Origin: Limosilactobacillus coleohominis 101-4-CHN
GTDB taxonomy: Bacteria > Bacillota > Bacilli > Lactobacillales > Lactobacillaceae
NCBI RefSeq assembly: GCF_000161935.1
Contig: NZ_GG698807.1
Span: 21,966-85,965, forward strand
Length of the DNA stretch: 64,000 nucleotides
Reading direction: 5' to 3'
Below, one piece after another: positions 45,083 to 56,097 of the stretch (position 1 is the first letter of the stretch; each line of letters begins with the position of its first letter). Under the pieces are notes generated by a model. It did no database searches. It saw only the letters and a list, made by a program, of their open reading frames with translations, and was not told where the DNA came from. Both the position numbers and the translations under genes were made by a program.

Positions 45083-46744
45083 ATGTTAACAGATATTGAA
45101 ATTGCCGATCGTGCTGAAATGGAACCCATTACGGAAATTGCTGCTAAACTTGGTTTAAGTGAAGATGATATTGAACAATATGGTAAGTACAAATCAAAAT
45201 TACAGTTGCCGCTAAAAAAGGATGCTAATAAGAAACATCGGTTGGTCCTCGTGACTTCTATTAATCCAACTCCTGCCGGCGAAGGTAAATCCACAGTGCT
45301 GGTCGGTCTGGGCGATGCAATGAATAAGTTAAACCACCAAACGATTATTGCAATGCGGGAACCATCTATGGGACCAGTCTTCGGTATTAAAGGTGGGGCC
45401 ACCGGTGGTGGTTTCAGCCAGGTCGTCCCAATGGAAGATATTAACTTACACTTTACAGGTGACTTGCACGCACTCACGAGTGCTAACAATACCTTAGCTG
45501 CCCTCGTTGATAACTACATCATGCGAGATAACGAATTGAATCTGGACCCCCGGCGGATTATTTGGAAACGAGTTGAAGACGTTAACGACCGTGCTTTACG
45601 AAACGTGGTGACGGGCCTTGGCGGAGTCATGCAAGGGATTCCCCGGGAAACGGGCTTTGATATTACTGCAGCTTCTGAATTAATGGCCATTTTGTGCCTG
45701 TCGACTGATTTGATGGATTTGAAACGGCGGGTTGGACGAATCGTGGTTGGTTACACTCGAGATAAGGAACCAGTAACCGTCAGTCAGCTGGGCTTTGAAA
45801 ATGCTATTACAATCTTGCTGAAGGATGCGATTAAGCCGAACCTCGTCCAAACGTTGGCTCATACACCAACCATTATCCATGGAGGGCCATTTGCCAATAT
45901 CGCGCATGGATGTAACTCAGTTTTAGCTACTCAAGCGGCAATGAACCTAGCGGACTACACAGTTACTGAATCAGGATTTGGTGCAGACCTAGGTGCAGAA
46001 AAGTTTCTTGATATTAAACGGCGGGTCTTAGGTAAGACGCCAGATGCAATGGTGATTGTAGCTACCGTACGGGCGCTGGAATATAATGGTGGTGCCCAAC
46101 TGGCTAGTTTGAAGGATGAAAATCTTCCAGAACTAAAGAAGGGAATGGCAAACTTAAATCGGCATATCAAGAATATGCAACGGTTTGGGATTCCACTGGT
46201 AGTCGCAATTAATCATTTTGTAACTGATACAGATGCTGAAATTAAAGCGATTGAAGACAACTGTAAGCAACTCGGTGTGAACGTATTGGTTACTGATGCA
46301 TGGGCTAAGGGTGGTGACGGTGCCCTCGGCTTAGCTAAGGAAGTGGTTAAGCTGGCCGATCAACCAAGTACGTTCCATGAACTTTATGATTTAGATCAAA
46401 CTCCGGAAGAAAAGATTCGGACGATTGCTACGCAGGTATATGGCGCTAAGGACGTCGTGTTCAGTAAGAAGGCCCAAAAGCAGCTCAAACAATTTACTGA
46501 TTTGGGCTGGAACAAGCTTCCTGTCTGCATTGCGAAAACGCAATACTCATTTACTGATGATCAAACACAATTGGAGGCACCGACGAACTTTACGTTCCAC
46601 ATTCGAGAACTGGTTCCAAAGCTGGGAGCAGGGTTCATTGTGGCCTTGTCTGGCAATATGATGACAATGCCGGGGTTAGCAAAGACTCCAGCGGCCGTCA
46701 ACATGACAATTGATGAAAATGGGACAATTACTGGGTTATTCTAA
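45083..46744 (+). CDS. fhs: Formate--tetrahydrofolate ligase
   Basis: 553 residues; makes 10-formyl-THF from formate, THF and ATP. P-loop [36 protein letters not shown] and [10 protein letters not shown] are family hallmarks. Start 45083 follows AAGGAGG; a longer frame to 45047 is in the leader. The product is the C1 donor for PurN and PurH, and the gene shares a PurR-type operator with the purine genes downstream, so it acts as part of that regulon. Confidence 0.97.
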   Translation: MLTDIEIADRAEMEPITEIAAKLGLSEDDIEQYGKYKSKLQLPLKKDANKKHRLVLVTSINPTPAGEGKSTVLVGLGDAMNKLNHQTIIAMREPSMGPVFGIKGGATGGGFSQVVPMEDINLHFTGDLHALTSANNTLAALVDNYIMRDNELNLDPRRIIWKRVEDVNDRALRNVVTGLGGVMQGIPRETGFDITAASELMAILCLSTDLMDLKRRVGRIVVGYTRDKEPVTVSQLGFENAITILLKDAIKPNLVQTLAHTPTIIHGGPFANIAHGCNSVLATQAAMNLADYTVTESGFGADLGAEKFLDIKRRVLGKTPDAMVIVATVRALEYNGGAQLASLKDENLPELKKGMANLNRHIKNMQRFGIPLVVAINHFVTDTDAEIKAIEDNCKQLGVNVLVTDAWAKGGDGALGLAKEVVKLADQPSTFHELYDLDQTPEEKIRTIATQVYGAKDVVFSKKAQKQLKQFTDLGWNKLPVCIAKTQYSFTDDQTQLEAPTNFTFHIRELVPKLGAGFIVALSGNMMTMPGLAKTPAAVNMTIDENGTITGLF

Positions 46745-46765
46745 GGTGAATAATTCGATAATTGT

Positions 46766-46808
46766 AAAAAAAGACATAGAATGTCGTAATGATGTTCTAT
46801 GTCTTTTA
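46766..46808 (+). terminator. Terminator of fhs
   Basis: AAAGACATAGAA and TTCTATGTCTTT form a perfect stem around a 13-base loop with A and T flanks. Confidence 0.9.
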
Positions 46809-46811
46809 TTT

Positions 46812-46855
46812 ATATACGAACTATGATTCGGCAATCAACTATATTGTTCTTGTTT
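46812..46855 (+). promoter_or_regulatory. PurR-type operator of purE
   Basis: ATATACGAACTAT (46812-46824) and the inverted ATTGTTCTTGTTT (46843-46855), with GAAC and GTTC cores separated by 24 bases. I could not assign promoter boxes for purEKB with confidence. Confidence 0.7.
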
Positions 46856-46905
46856 CATTTCGATAAGTTTGGTACCCTAAAGGAGATCTAAGGAGGGAAT
46901 GACTA

Positions 46906-47391
46906 ATGAGTAAAGTTAGTGTTGTGATGGGGAGTAAATTGGACTGGCCAACGGTTAAGGAAGCCTGTTTGATTTTAGATCAATTTGGGGTTGATTATGA
47001 TAAACGAGTGATTTCTGCACACCGGATGCCAAATGAAATGTTCGCTTTTGCGCAAAACGCAGTAAAAAATGGCACCGCGGTTATTATTGCTTGTGCAGGA
47101 GGGGCCGCTCATCTTCCGGGGATGATTGCAGCTAATACACCATTGCCCGTGATTGGCATTCCTGGCCAAACAAAGGCTTTGGGCGGGATGGACTCACTGC
47201 TTTCGATTGTCCAGATGCCGGCAGGAATTCCGGTGGCAACCACGGCAATTGGAGTTCCAGGAGCCAAGAACGCAGCTTTATTAGCGCTCCAAATTTTAGG
47301 AATCACTACTTCAAAGATTCAACAACAGATCGTTCAGTATCGGCAACGGATGCACGATGAAGCAAAAGAAAGCGGGAATCATCTTGACTAA
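46906..47391 (+). CDS. purE: N5-carboxyaminoimidazole ribonucleotide mutase PurE
   Basis: 161 residues; converts N5-CAIR to CAIR. VVMGSKLDWPTV, ISAHRMPNEMF and IACAGGAAHLPGMIA are the conserved active-site blocks of class I PurE. Ribosome site AAGGAGGG. Overlaps purK by 35 bases. Confidence 0.97.
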   Translation: MSKVSVVMGSKLDWPTVKEACLILDQFGVDYDKRVISAHRMPNEMFAFAQNAVKNGTAVIIACAGGAAHLPGMIAANTPLPVIGIPGQTKALGGMDSLLSIVQMPAGIPVATTAIGVPGAKNAALLALQILGITTSKIQQQIVQYRQRMHDEAKESGNHLD

Positions 47392-48508
47392 TTTTATTCA
47401 ACCGGGATCAACCATTGGGATTATTGGCGGTGGTCAATTGGGCCAAATGCTGGCTTTATATGCAAAACAAACAGGGATGAAAGTCGTTATTTTGGATCCA
47501 ACGCCACACTGTCCAGCTGGCCAAGTCGCTGATGAACAGATTATTGCTTCTTATGAAGACGTCGCAGCAATTCAAGAACTTGCCCAACGGGCGGATGTTT
47601 TAACCTATGAATTTGAAAACGTTGATTTAAGGTCATTAGAAGATGTGGCAGATCATTCGTATGTTCCACAGGGAACAAATTTGCTATACATTACAAAGGA
47701 TCGTATTCGGGAAAAGACCTTTTTGCATCAAGCAGGATTGAAAACAGCACCTTTTCAGTCTGTTCATAGTTCTCAAGAACTGGAAAATGCAGTGGCAAAC
47801 ATTGGTTACCCATGTGTTTTGAAAACGTGTGAAGGCGGTTATGATGGTCATGGTCAAGTGGTTTTGCATCGAGCAGCCGACTTAGCAAAATGTGCAGAGA
47901 TTTTAAAGACACAAAATTGTATTTTAGAAGGCTGGGTTCCTTTTAGAATGGAATGTTCTGTAATGGTGGCTCGTAACGAACGGGGAGAGATCACTACGTT
48001 CCCAGTAGCCGAAAATATTCATCATAATGAAATTCTGCACATCAGTATTATTCCGGCTCGGATTTCACCAGAATTGCAAAGACAAGCGCAACAGATGGCG
48101 GAACAAATTGCGAAGGCAATTAATTTACGGGGAATTTTAGGGGTGGAGATGTTTGTTGGCCAGGATGACCAAATTTACATCAATGAATTAGCACCCCGCC
48201 CGCATAATTCTGGTCACTATTCGATTGAGGCATGTAACTTTTCCCAGTTTGCCATTCATAATCGGGCGATTTGCAATTGGCCGCTACCACAAATTAGACT
48301 TTTACAGCCTGTAGTAATGGTGAATGTACTGGGACAACATGTTGCAAAAGTCCGTCAGCAAATCGCTCAACACCCTACTTGGCATTTTCATGATTATGGA
48401 AAAGCAGAAATTCGTCATAACCGAAAAATGGGTCACGTAACGATTTTGACAGATGACGTTGAACAAACCCTCCATGAAGTGGTTGCCAGTGAAATTTGGC
48501 AGAAATAG
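47357..48508 (+). CDS. purK: N5-carboxyaminoimidazole ribonucleotide synthetase PurK
   Basis: 383 residues, ATP-grasp enzyme making N5-CAIR from AIR, bicarbonate and [21 protein letters not shown] at the N-terminus and [18 protein letters not shown] near the C-terminus are diagnostic. The ATG at 47357 lies inside purE; a TTG at 47384 would shorten the protein by nine residues. Neither has a strong ribosome site, so coupling to purE is likely. Confidence 0.95.
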   Translation: MKQKKAGIILTNFIQPGSTIGIIGGGQLGQMLALYAKQTGMKVVILDPTPHCPAGQVADEQIIASYEDVAAIQELAQRADVLTYEFENVDLRSLEDVADHSYVPQGTNLLYITKDRIREKTFLHQAGLKTAPFQSVHSSQELENAVANIGYPCVLKTCEGGYDGHGQVVLHRAADLAKCAEILKTQNCILEGWVPFRMECSVMVARNERGEITTFPVAENIHHNEILHISIIPARISPELQRQAQQMAEQIAKAINLRGILGVEMFVGQDDQIYINELAPRPHNSGHYSIEACNFSQFAIHNRAICNWPLPQIRLLQPVVMVNVLGQHVAKVRQQIAQHPTWHFHDYGKAEIRHNRKMGHVTILTDDVEQTLHEVVASEIWQK

Positions 48509-48573
48509 TTTTCCAAATTAATTCAAATCATTATAGAATAGAACTATTGAGAAAAAGAAAGGATTTTAAACCC

Positions 48574-49869
48574 ATGATTGATCGTTATACTAGTCCAGAA
48601 ATGAAGCATATTTGGAGTGACCAGACTAAATACCAATGCTGGTTGGAAGTTGAAATTGCTGCAGATGAAGCCTGGAGTAAACTGGGCCACATTCCAGCGG
48701 AAGATGTAGAAAAAATTAAGCAAAATGCGAAGTTTACGGTTGAGGGGATTAACGAGATTGAAGCAGTAACTCACCACGATGTGATTGCCTTTACGCGGGA
48801 TGTTTCTAAGTCGTTGGGACCTGAACGGAAATGGGTTCATTATGGAATGACGAGTACCGACGTTGTTGATACTGCTCAGGGTTACCGTTTAAAAAAGGCG
48901 AATGATTTATTACGCCAAGATATTGAAGATTTTATGCAAGTCTTAAAAGAAATGGCGGAAAAATATAAGTACACGGTCTGCATGGGTCGAACTCACGGGG
49001 TACATGCTGAACCAACCACGTTCGGTTTGAAGGCTGCCCGTTGGTATTCAGAAATGAAGCGTAATCGGCAGCGGTTTGATGAAGCTGCTAAAGGGGTGGA
49101 AGCTGGTAAAATTTCTGGAGCAGTCGGCACTTTTGCTGAAATTGATCCATTTGTGGAAGAATACGTTTGTAAAAAACTAGGTATTCGTCCGCAGGAAATT
49201 TCAACCCAAGTCTTAACACGGGATTTACATGCTGCTTATGTTGCCGCGATTGCGCTCGTTGGGACCAGTCTGGAAGAGATGGCTACCGAAATTCGTTCAT
49301 TACAACGAACAGAAATCCATGAAGTTGAGGAACACTTTGCCAAGGGGCAAAAAGGTTCTTCTGCAATGCCACATAAGCGGAACCCAATTGGTTCAGAAAA
49401 CATTTGCGGTTGTGCACGGATGCTGCGGGGATACATGGTACCAGCCTATGAAGACGTTTCATTATGGCACGAACGAGATATTTCACACTCAAGTGCTGAA
49501 CGAATGATTTTGCCGGATGCGACCTCGTTATTGGATTACATGCTGAAGCGCTTTGGTCGGATTTTAAAGAATTTAGATGTCTTTCCAGAAACAATGAAGA
49601 AGAATATGGATAAGACGCTTGGCTTGATTTATTCTGGACGGATTTTGCTAAAGTTAGTTAATTCAGGGATGACCCGGGAAGCGGCATATGATTTAATTCA
49701 ACCATACACCGCTAAGTGCTGGGCTGAACAAATTCCGTTCCGGCCATTGCTAGAAGCTGATTCAACAATCCAAAAGCAATTAACCAAGAACGACTTGGAT
49801 GATGCGTTTGACTATCATTGGCATTTACGCCATGTTGATGATATCTACAAACGGATTGGGTTAGATTAA
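48574..49869 (+). CDS. purB: Adenylosuccinate lyase PurB
   Basis: 431 residues. Acts twice in purine synthesis, splitting SAICAR and adenylosuccinate. The fumarase-superfamily signature is [11 protein letters not shown] and the catalytic HDVIAFTRD and GMTSTDVVD regions are present. Start 48574 has AGAAAGGA 10 bases before it; a longer frame to 48496 overlaps purK. A single PurBox-like half (ATAGAACTATT, near 48535) lies in the gap to purK. Confidence 0.96.
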   Translation: MIDRYTSPEMKHIWSDQTKYQCWLEVEIAADEAWSKLGHIPAEDVEKIKQNAKFTVEGINEIEAVTHHDVIAFTRDVSKSLGPERKWVHYGMTSTDVVDTAQGYRLKKANDLLRQDIEDFMQVLKEMAEKYKYTVCMGRTHGVHAEPTTFGLKAARWYSEMKRNRQRFDEAAKGVEAGKISGAVGTFAEIDPFVEEYVCKKLGIRPQEISTQVLTRDLHAAYVAAIALVGTSLEEMATEIRSLQRTEIHEVEEHFAKGQKGSSAMPHKRNPIGSENICGCARMLRGYMVPAYEDVSLWHERDISHSSAERMILPDATSLLDYMLKRFGRILKNLDVFPETMKKNMDKTLGLIYSGRILLKLVNSGMTREAAYDLIQPYTAKCWAEQIPFRPLLEADSTIQKQLTKNDLDDAFDYHWHLRHVDDIYKRIGLD

Positions 49870-49885
49870 AAACGTAGTGCTTTGT

Positions 49886-49939
49886 AATACCTCTCCGAAA
49901 CTGTTAGGAGTAACCTAGCAACTTCGAGAGGTATTTTTT
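49886..49939 (+). terminator. Long two-stem terminator of purEKB
   Basis: AATACCTCTCCGAA pairs with TTCGAGAGGTATT (one bulged base). Inside, TAGG pairs with CCTA across a 5-by-5 internal loop. A run of six T follows. Confidence 0.9.
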
Positions 49940-49950
49940 GTGAGGAAAAT

Positions 49951-50553
49951 TTGGCTATTTACGTGATGATGGATGGTCACTATTGGGGCCATATTGAATT
50001 TCAAGACCAGCTTCGCAATGAAACACCGCAGGCAATTAGCAAGTTACGGGACTGTGGTGTTCAAACGATTATGATGTTGACTGGCGATCAAGACCGAATC
50101 GCCCAACGTATTGCAAGTAAAATTGGTATTACGCAAGTCTTTGCGGGATTATTGCCAGAACAAAAGGTCATGCATCTGCAACAGCTTCCTGATCATAAAC
50201 GGCCCAGCATGATGGTTGGCGATGGTGTGAATGATGCGCCAGTATTGAAAGTGGCCGATGTTGGGGTTGCCATGGGTGCACGTGGTTCGACCGCTGCTAG
50301 TGAATCAGCGGACGTGGTGATTCTAGCGGATGATTTACGCAAAGTGGCGAATGCTGTTGTGATCGCTCAAGACACATTACGGATTGCTAAACATGCCGTT
50401 TGGATTGGAATCGCGGTGTGTGTGATTTTGATGTTAATTTGTAGCACTGGGGTGGTACCAACGATTATTGGCGCCTTTTTGCAAGAATTTGTTGATACGA
50501 TTTGTATCTTATGGGGCCTTCGGGCACGGCATGATTTTAAAAATCTAATGTAA
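49951..50553 (+). pseudogene. C-terminal fragment of a heavy-metal P-type ATPase
   Basis: 200 codons matching only the last third of a CadA/ZntA-like P1B ATPase: the nucleotide-domain end LTGDQDRIAQRIASKIG, the hinge MVGDGVNDAPVLKVADVGVAMG, and two C-terminal membrane segments. Metal-binding domains, the first six membrane segments, the actuator domain and the DKTGT phosphorylation site are all missing, and nothing upstream encodes them. The fragment begins 12 bases after the purB terminator, splitting the purine genes in two groups. A TTG with GAGGA before it could start translation, but no ATPase function is possible. Confidence 0.88.
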
Positions 50554-50562
50554 ATAAAATGA

Positions 50563-50599
50563 CCAACTAGCTGAACAATAATTGGCTAGTTGGTTTTTA
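50563..50599 (+). terminator. Terminator after the ATPase fragment
   Basis: ACCAACTAGCT and GGCTAGTTGGT pair around a short loop, followed by TTTTT. Confidence 0.88.
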
Positions 50600-50664
50600 A
50601 TTTTGGCATTTTTAGAAAATCACGAACAATAGCGAATAAATAAAATTAAAAGTTTGGATATTTA

Positions 50665-50693
50665 TTGACAGATTTACAATCAATTGATATGCT
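50665..50693 (+). promoter_or_regulatory. Promoter of purCSQLFMNHD
   Basis: TTGACA (50665-50670), 17 bases, TATGCT (50688-50693). A PurBox pair starts 12 bases downstream, over the expected start of transcription. Confidence 0.7.
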
Positions 50694-50704
50694 CATGATG
50701 TTCG

Positions 50705-50747
50705 ATAGCGAACTCAGATAGTTATTTGTTTTATAAAGTTCGTGTTT
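50705..50747 (+). promoter_or_regulatory. PurR-type operator of purC
   Basis: ATAGCGAACTCAG (50705-50717) and the inverted AAAGTTCGTGTTT (50735-50747). GAAC and GTTC cores are 24 bases apart, as at purE. A further GTTCG lies just upstream at 50700-50704 and a CGAAC near 50622. Confidence 0.65.
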
Positions 50748-50773
50748 TATTCAAAAAAGGAGCGATTTTACCC

Positions 50774-51499
50774 ATGGGTGAACTGTTATATTCCGGAAAA
50801 GCAAAACAAATGTGGACAACGGAGGATCCGGATTTATTACGCGTTGTCTACCTTGACCAAGCAACCATGTTGAATGGCAAACGAAAGGACCATTTTGTTG
50901 GTAAAGGGACAGCTGCCAATGATATTTCAACGTTAGTTTTTGAATATCTGATCCGCAAAGGAATTCCAACTCACTTTGTAAAACGGCTCTCGCCAACGGA
51001 AGAATTAGTAAAAAAGTGTGAAATGATTCGATTAGAATTTGTTACCAGAAATATTGTTGCGGGGCATTTTGCCTCACGCTTCGGTTTAAAGGAAGGAACG
51101 CCATTAGACCAACCGGTTGAAGAAACATTTTATAAGAGTGATGAACTAGATGATCCCTTTGCTAACGAATCAGATGCGATTGCCATTCAAGCATGCACGG
51201 CGAATGAATATCAACAATGTTGGGAGTTAGCACGGCGGTGTAATGTGCTATTGACTGCGCTTTTTGCAAAGGCAGGGATGAAATTAGTTGATTTTAAGCT
51301 TGAGTTTGGCAAGTTGGCAGACGGTACTTTGGTTCTCGCAGATGAATTTTCACCAGATAATTGTCGACTGTGGGATCGTGAAACAAATGCCCACTTGGAT
51401 AAGGATGTTTTCCGAAAGAATCTGGGGGATATTACGACAACTTATGATGAAGTATATGAACGTTTGCAAAAGGTAGTCATGGAGGAAAATGATGATTAA
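50774..51499 (+). CDS. purC: SAICAR synthetase PurC
   Basis: 241 residues. ELLYSGKAKQMW at the N-terminus, KRLSPTEELVKKCEMIRLEFV in the middle and LADEFSPDNCRLWD are the family signatures. Joins CAIR to aspartate with ATP. Start 50774 follows AAAAGGAG at 10 bases; an upstream in-frame ATG (50726) lies in the operator. First gene of an operon of overlapping or closely spaced purine genes. Confidence 0.97.
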   Translation: MGELLYSGKAKQMWTTEDPDLLRVVYLDQATMLNGKRKDHFVGKGTAANDISTLVFEYLIRKGIPTHFVKRLSPTEELVKKCEMIRLEFVTRNIVAGHFASRFGLKEGTPLDQPVEETFYKSDELDDPFANESDAIAIQACTANEYQQCWELARRCNVLLTALFAKAGMKLVDFKLEFGKLADGTLVLADEFSPDNCRLWDRETNAHLDKDVFRKNLGDITTTYDEVYERLQKVVMEENDD

Positions 51500-51737
51500 A
51501 GTTCGAGTTTTCGTCACCTATAAACAATCAGTTTTTGATCCCCAAGGGGATACGATTGCTAAGACCGTTCACGCCATTGGTCATTCTGAAGTTGAATCTG
51601 TGCAGGTTGGTAAGTTTTTTGACTTGAGCTTAAAAACCACCCCAGACCAAGTGGCAACGGTCGTTAAAGATATTGCGACGAATTTATTGGTGAACTTCAA
51701 TATGGAAACTTACACTTACCAAGTGCTGGAGGGCTAG
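51492..51737 (+). CDS. purS: FGAM synthase subunit PurS
   Basis: 81 residues; the small structural subunit that joins PurQ and PurL. The start [19 protein letters not shown] is typical. Two adjacent ATGs exist (51489, 51492); the second is better spaced from GGAGG (51481-51485). Overlaps the end of purC by 8 bases. Confidence 0.95.
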   Translation: MIKVRVFVTYKQSVFDPQGDTIAKTVHAIGHSEVESVQVGKFFDLSLKTTPDQVATVVKDIATNLLVNFNMETYTYQVLEG

Positions 51738-51739
51738 TT

Positions 51740-52414
51740 ATGAAGATTGCAGTCATTGTCTTTCCTGGTTCTAACTGTGATGTTGATATTTATGAAGCGC
51801 TGGCGACCGTTTGCCACGCTGATGTCCAATACGTTTCCCATCGTGAAAAAAGTCTGGCCGGTTTTGATGCGGTGATGCTGCCAGGGGGCTTTTCATATGG
51901 TGACTACCTGCGGGCAGGAGCGCTAGCACGGTTTACAAACATTATGCCGGCAATTATTCAAATGGCTAACGAAGGGAAACCAGTCTTTGGGACTTGCAAT
52001 GGATTTCAAATCTTAACTGAAGCTGGACTATTGCCGGGAGCTTTAAAACACAACAATAGTCAGCAATTTATTTGCAAAACGGTTCCGTTAGAGGTGGTAA
52101 ATAATCAGACATTGTTTACCACTGAATATCAGGCGCATGAACGAATTGCGTTACCGATTGCCCATGCTGATGGATGTTATGTTGCCAGCAAGGAGACGCT
52201 TGACCAGTTGGAACAAAATCACCAAGTGGTCTTTCGGTACGCAGCTGAGAATCCAAACGGCTCTTTGAGAAATATTGCTGGGATTACAAATCAGCGAGGA
52301 AATGTCTTAGGGATGATGCCACATCCAGAACGGGCGGTGGAAGCCCTGCTAGGAAATACAGCTGGGCGGCGTCTCTTTGAGTCACTGTTAACAAATGGCA
52401 CCGTAAAAGCATAG
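51740..52414 (+). CDS. purQ: FGAM synthase glutaminase subunit PurQ
   Basis: 224 residues, class I glutamine amidotransferase. The nucleophile is the Cys in [10 protein letters not shown]; the His-Glu partner is [10 protein letters not shown] near the C-terminus. Supplies ammonia to PurL. Two bases after purS, ribosome site GGAGGG. Confidence 0.97.
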   Translation: MKIAVIVFPGSNCDVDIYEALATVCHADVQYVSHREKSLAGFDAVMLPGGFSYGDYLRAGALARFTNIMPAIIQMANEGKPVFGTCNGFQILTEAGLLPGALKHNNSQQFICKTVPLEVVNNQTLFTTEYQAHERIALPIAHADGCYVASKETLDQLEQNHQVVFRYAAENPNGSLRNIAGITNQRGNVLGMMPHPERAVEALLGNTAGRRLFESLLTNGTVKA

Positions 52415-52426
52415 TGAGGGAAAACG

Positions 52427-54644
52427 ATGAAGCAAGCAATGACACCAGAAGAAATCAAAAAGCAAAAGCCTTACCTTGATTGGAGTTTGACGGAAAAGGA
52501 ATATAACTATATTGCCGATCGACTATTAGGCCGTTTACCAAACTATACGGAAACTGGATTGTTTGCGGCGATGTGGAGTGAACATTGTTCTTATAAAAAA
52601 TCAAAGCCGGTTTTACGACTTTTCCCGAATAAAAACGCACGGGTTTTGCAAGGCCCGGGTGAAGGCGCGGGAGTAGTCGATATTGATGATGGACAGGAAG
52701 TTGTTTTTAAGGCGGAGAGCCATAACCACCCAACGACAGTGGAACCTTATCAGGGTGCCGCAACCGGGGTGGGCGGAATTCTCCGGGACATCTTTAGCAT
52801 GGGGGGGCTCGCCCAATAGCGTCGCTGGATTCACTACATTTCGGTGAATTAACGGATCCTCAAATGCGGATGAAAGTGGCACAGACAGTTAAAGGCATTG
52901 GTGACTACGGAAACTGTATGGGGATTCCCACAGTGGCCGGTGAAACAACGTTTGACCCCTGCTATCAAGGTAATATTTTATGTAACGCCATGAGTGTTGG
53001 TTTGATGAATCAAAAAGATCTTCAGCAAGGGAAGGCCGCCGGAATTGGCAACGCGGTGATGTATGTGGGTGCCAAAACCGGACGTGATGGAATTCACGGA
53101 GCCACCTTTGCTTCTGCGGACTTTTCTGATGAGAACGCGACGCAACGTTCCGCCGTTCAAGTCGGTGATCCGTTTATGGAAAAACTGCTGATGGAGGCGT
53201 GTTTGGAATTAATTCAAAAGCATGCTGATTGGCTGGTTGGAATCCAAGATATGGGAGCTGCCGGAATAGTCTCCTCCAGTGCTGAAATGGCCAGTGAAGG
53301 TCAAAGCGGTATGAAATTGAATCTGGATTTAGTACCACAACGAGAAACGGAAATGTCCGCGTATGAAATTATGCTGAGCGAATCCCAAGAACGGATGCTG
53401 CTTTGTGTAGTGAAAGGCCATGAAAAAGATGTTCGAGAAATCTTTCACCGGTATGATCTAGATGCGGTCACGATTGGACGGATTATCGAAGGCCACGATT
53501 ACATTCTCGAACATGACGGTGAAGAGGTTTGTCACATTCCGGTATCAACGTTAACGGATGATGTTTTAGAAGAACCCAGTACTGAACGGGAACCGCAAGT
53601 TTGCAAACAGCTCGAGAAGTACCAGCTTGGCAGCCAATTGTGAATGAATCGGGACAAGTGCTTCGACAACTGCTGCAACAAGCAACGATTGCCAGTGATG
53701 AAGCTTTAACGCAACAGTATGATACTCAGGTTCGGACTTCAACAGTGGCCGGCCCGGGTAGTGATGCTGGTGTGATTCGGATTCGTGGCTACCATAAAGG
53801 TTTAGCAATGACGACTGATGGGAATGGCCGTTTTGTTTACTTGGATCCTGAAATCGGTGGACAAATGGCAGTTACTGAGGCTTATCTCAATATTGTGGCG
53901 AGTGGTGCGGAACCATTGGCAATTACCGACTGCCTTAATTATGGTGACCCTAATGATCCGGAGATTTTCTGGGAATTGCACCATTCAATTGAAGGGATGG
54001 CGACTGCGTGCCGCATTTTTGATACTCCGGTCATTTCAGGAAATGTTTCTCTTTATAACGAGAACAATGGTCGATCAATTTATCCAACCCCGATGGTGGG
54101 CATGGTGGGTTTAATTAAAAATCTTGATCACGTGATTCCGTCATTTGCTACCCATGCCGGAGATGATGTTTACCTCATTGGTCAAACTGGTAATGATTAT
54201 GCTGGATCGGAACTGCAAAAATTAATGACGGGGCAAATATCCGGCACACTATCAAAAGTCAACTTACAAAGAATCCAGGAATATTGTGGGCGCCTGCATT
54301 CTGAAATGGTGGCCGGTCACGTAACTGCTGCACATGATGTCAGTGAAGGTGGTCTTGGCGTCGCATTTGCTGAAATGCTATTTGCTGGTGAGACTGGAAT
54401 GAATTTAGATTTACGTGATCTCACTGCTACGCAATTGTTCAGCGAAACTGCGGGACGGATGATAGTGACGGTACCATCAGCTTTTAAGACGGAATTTGAA
54501 GACGCAATGGGGAATGATGCCCAATGGGTTGGAACGGTTACTAACACTCATTGGTTAGAAGGACACCTGCAAGACGCGGATTTCAACGAAGACTTGGCGG
54601 AACTAAAAAGAGAATATAAGGGGGGGCGCTCCCGTGCCAGCTGA
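52427..54644 (+). pseudogene. purL: purL, FGAM synthase large subunit with two frameshifts
   Basis: Three frames together give a full PurL of about 738 residues. Break 1: a run of seven G at 52801-52807 where the family reads [20 protein letters not shown]. Two fewer (or one more) G restores it. Break 2: TTT at 53600-53602. One more T restores [18 protein letters not shown]. Family motifs are otherwise intact: [19 protein letters not shown], the IRIRGYHKGLAMTTDGN region and HDVSEGGLGVA. Both lesions are in homopolymers. As read, no active enzyme can be made, which would block the fourth step of IMP synthesis. The reading end overlaps purF by 11 bases. Confidence 0.93.
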
Positions 54645-56097
54645 AGTTAAAGGATTAAATGAAGAGTGTGGTGTCTTTGGCATTTTTGGCGCACCACATG
54701 CGAATCAACTAACCTATCTGGGTTTACATACTTTGCAGCATCGTGGACAGGAAGGTGCCGGCATTGTGACGACTGATCATGAGGAAATGCATCAGCATCG
54801 TGACCGCGGACTGTTAGCCCAAGTTTTTAAAAATCAAGCGGATCTGGAAGGCTTGCTTGGCGATACTGCAATTGGTCATGTGCGTTACGGAACGGCCGGA
54901 CGTGATGCCATCCAAAATGTTCAACCATTCCTCTTTCGCTTTCATGATGGCGATGTGGCGCTAGCCCATAATGGTAACTTAACGAATGCAGTCACATTAC
55001 GTCGCCAGCTCGAAGATGAAGGGGCTGTTTTTCAGTCAGACTCGGATACGGAGATTCTCATTCACTTGGTGCGTAAGCACATTAAGGATGGTTTTATCCC
55101 AACCCTGAAACAAAGTTTGAACGAAGTTAAAGGCGGATTTGCATTTTTACTGTTGCAAAAGGATCGCTTAATTGCTGCTTTAGATCCGAATGGGATTCGT
55201 CCATTATGCATTGGCAGGCTCGCGAATGGTGCTTATGTGGTGGCAAGTGAATCTTGTGCACTGGATATCGTAAACGCCAAATTTGTGCGGGATGTTCAAC
55301 CGGGTGAGCTATTGATTATTGATCGCGATGGTTTACACGAGGATCGGTATACGGACAACACGCAATTAGCGATCTGCTCGATGGAATATATCTACTTTGC
55401 ACGTCCTGACTCAATTATTCATGGGGTGACGGTTCATAATGCTCGTAAACGAATGGGTAAATTGTTGGCACGTGAACATCCCGTGGAAGCGGATATGGTA
55501 ATTGGGGTGCCGAATTCATCCCTTTCTGCGGCTAGTGGCTATGCTGAAGAGATTGGCCTGCCATATGAAATGGGACTAATTAAAAACCAGTATGTTGCGC
55601 GCACTTTTATCCAACCCACTCAGGCGTTGCGGGAACGCGGGGTCCATATGAAACTGTCGGCGGTACGGGGCGTGGTCCAAGGACGGCGCGTTGCGGTTGT
55701 GGATGATTCCATCGTTCGTGGAACCACATCGCGACAAATCGTGCAGATGTTACGAGCCGCTGGTGCCAAGGAAGTTCATATGCTGATTGCTTCCCCACCA
55801 TTTAAATTTCCGTGCTTTTACGGGATTGATGTCTCCACGCGGGCAGAATTAATGGCTGCCCACTTTAGTGTCGAAGAAATGCGTCAACAAATTGGTGCTG
55901 ATTCACTGAGTTTCTTATCGGTGCCCAATTTAGTTCAAGCAATCAACGTACCAGATGCAGGGACGGCACCTTATGGCGGACTGACCGTTGCCTATTTTAA
56001 TGGTGACTATCCAACGCCACTTTATGATTATGAAGCTAAATACCTAGCCTCGTTGAATAAGCAGGAACGTCGTGAACGAAGGGAGCGAGAAGCGTGA
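54634..56097 (+). CDS. purF: Amidophosphoribosyltransferase PurF
   Basis: 487 residues; catalyses the committed step, PRPP to phosphoribosylamine. A short propeptide of 11 residues precedes the catalytic Cys12 ([11 protein letters not shown]), as in the Bacillus enzyme, which is processed to expose the Cys. The PRPP-binding loop is [21 protein letters not shown] start at 54634 behind a G-rich ribosome site (AAGGGGGGG). Overlaps purL and shares a GTGA overlap with purM. Confidence 0.96.
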   Translation: MPAEVKGLNEECGVFGIFGAPHANQLTYLGLHTLQHRGQEGAGIVTTDHEEMHQHRDRGLLAQVFKNQADLEGLLGDTAIGHVRYGTAGRDAIQNVQPFLFRFHDGDVALAHNGNLTNAVTLRRQLEDEGAVFQSDSDTEILIHLVRKHIKDGFIPTLKQSLNEVKGGFAFLLLQKDRLIAALDPNGIRPLCIGRLANGAYVVASESCALDIVNAKFVRDVQPGELLIIDRDGLHEDRYTDNTQLAICSMEYIYFARPDSIIHGVTVHNARKRMGKLLAREHPVEADMVIGVPNSSLSAASGYAEEIGLPYEMGLIKNQYVARTFIQPTQALRERGVHMKLSAVRGVVQGRRVAVVDDSIVRGTTSRQIVQMLRAAGAKEVHMLIASPPFKFPCFYGIDVSTRAELMAAHFSVEEMRQQIGADSLSFLSVPNLVQAINVPDAGTAPYGGLTVAYFNGDYPTPLYDYEAKYLASLNKQERRERREREA

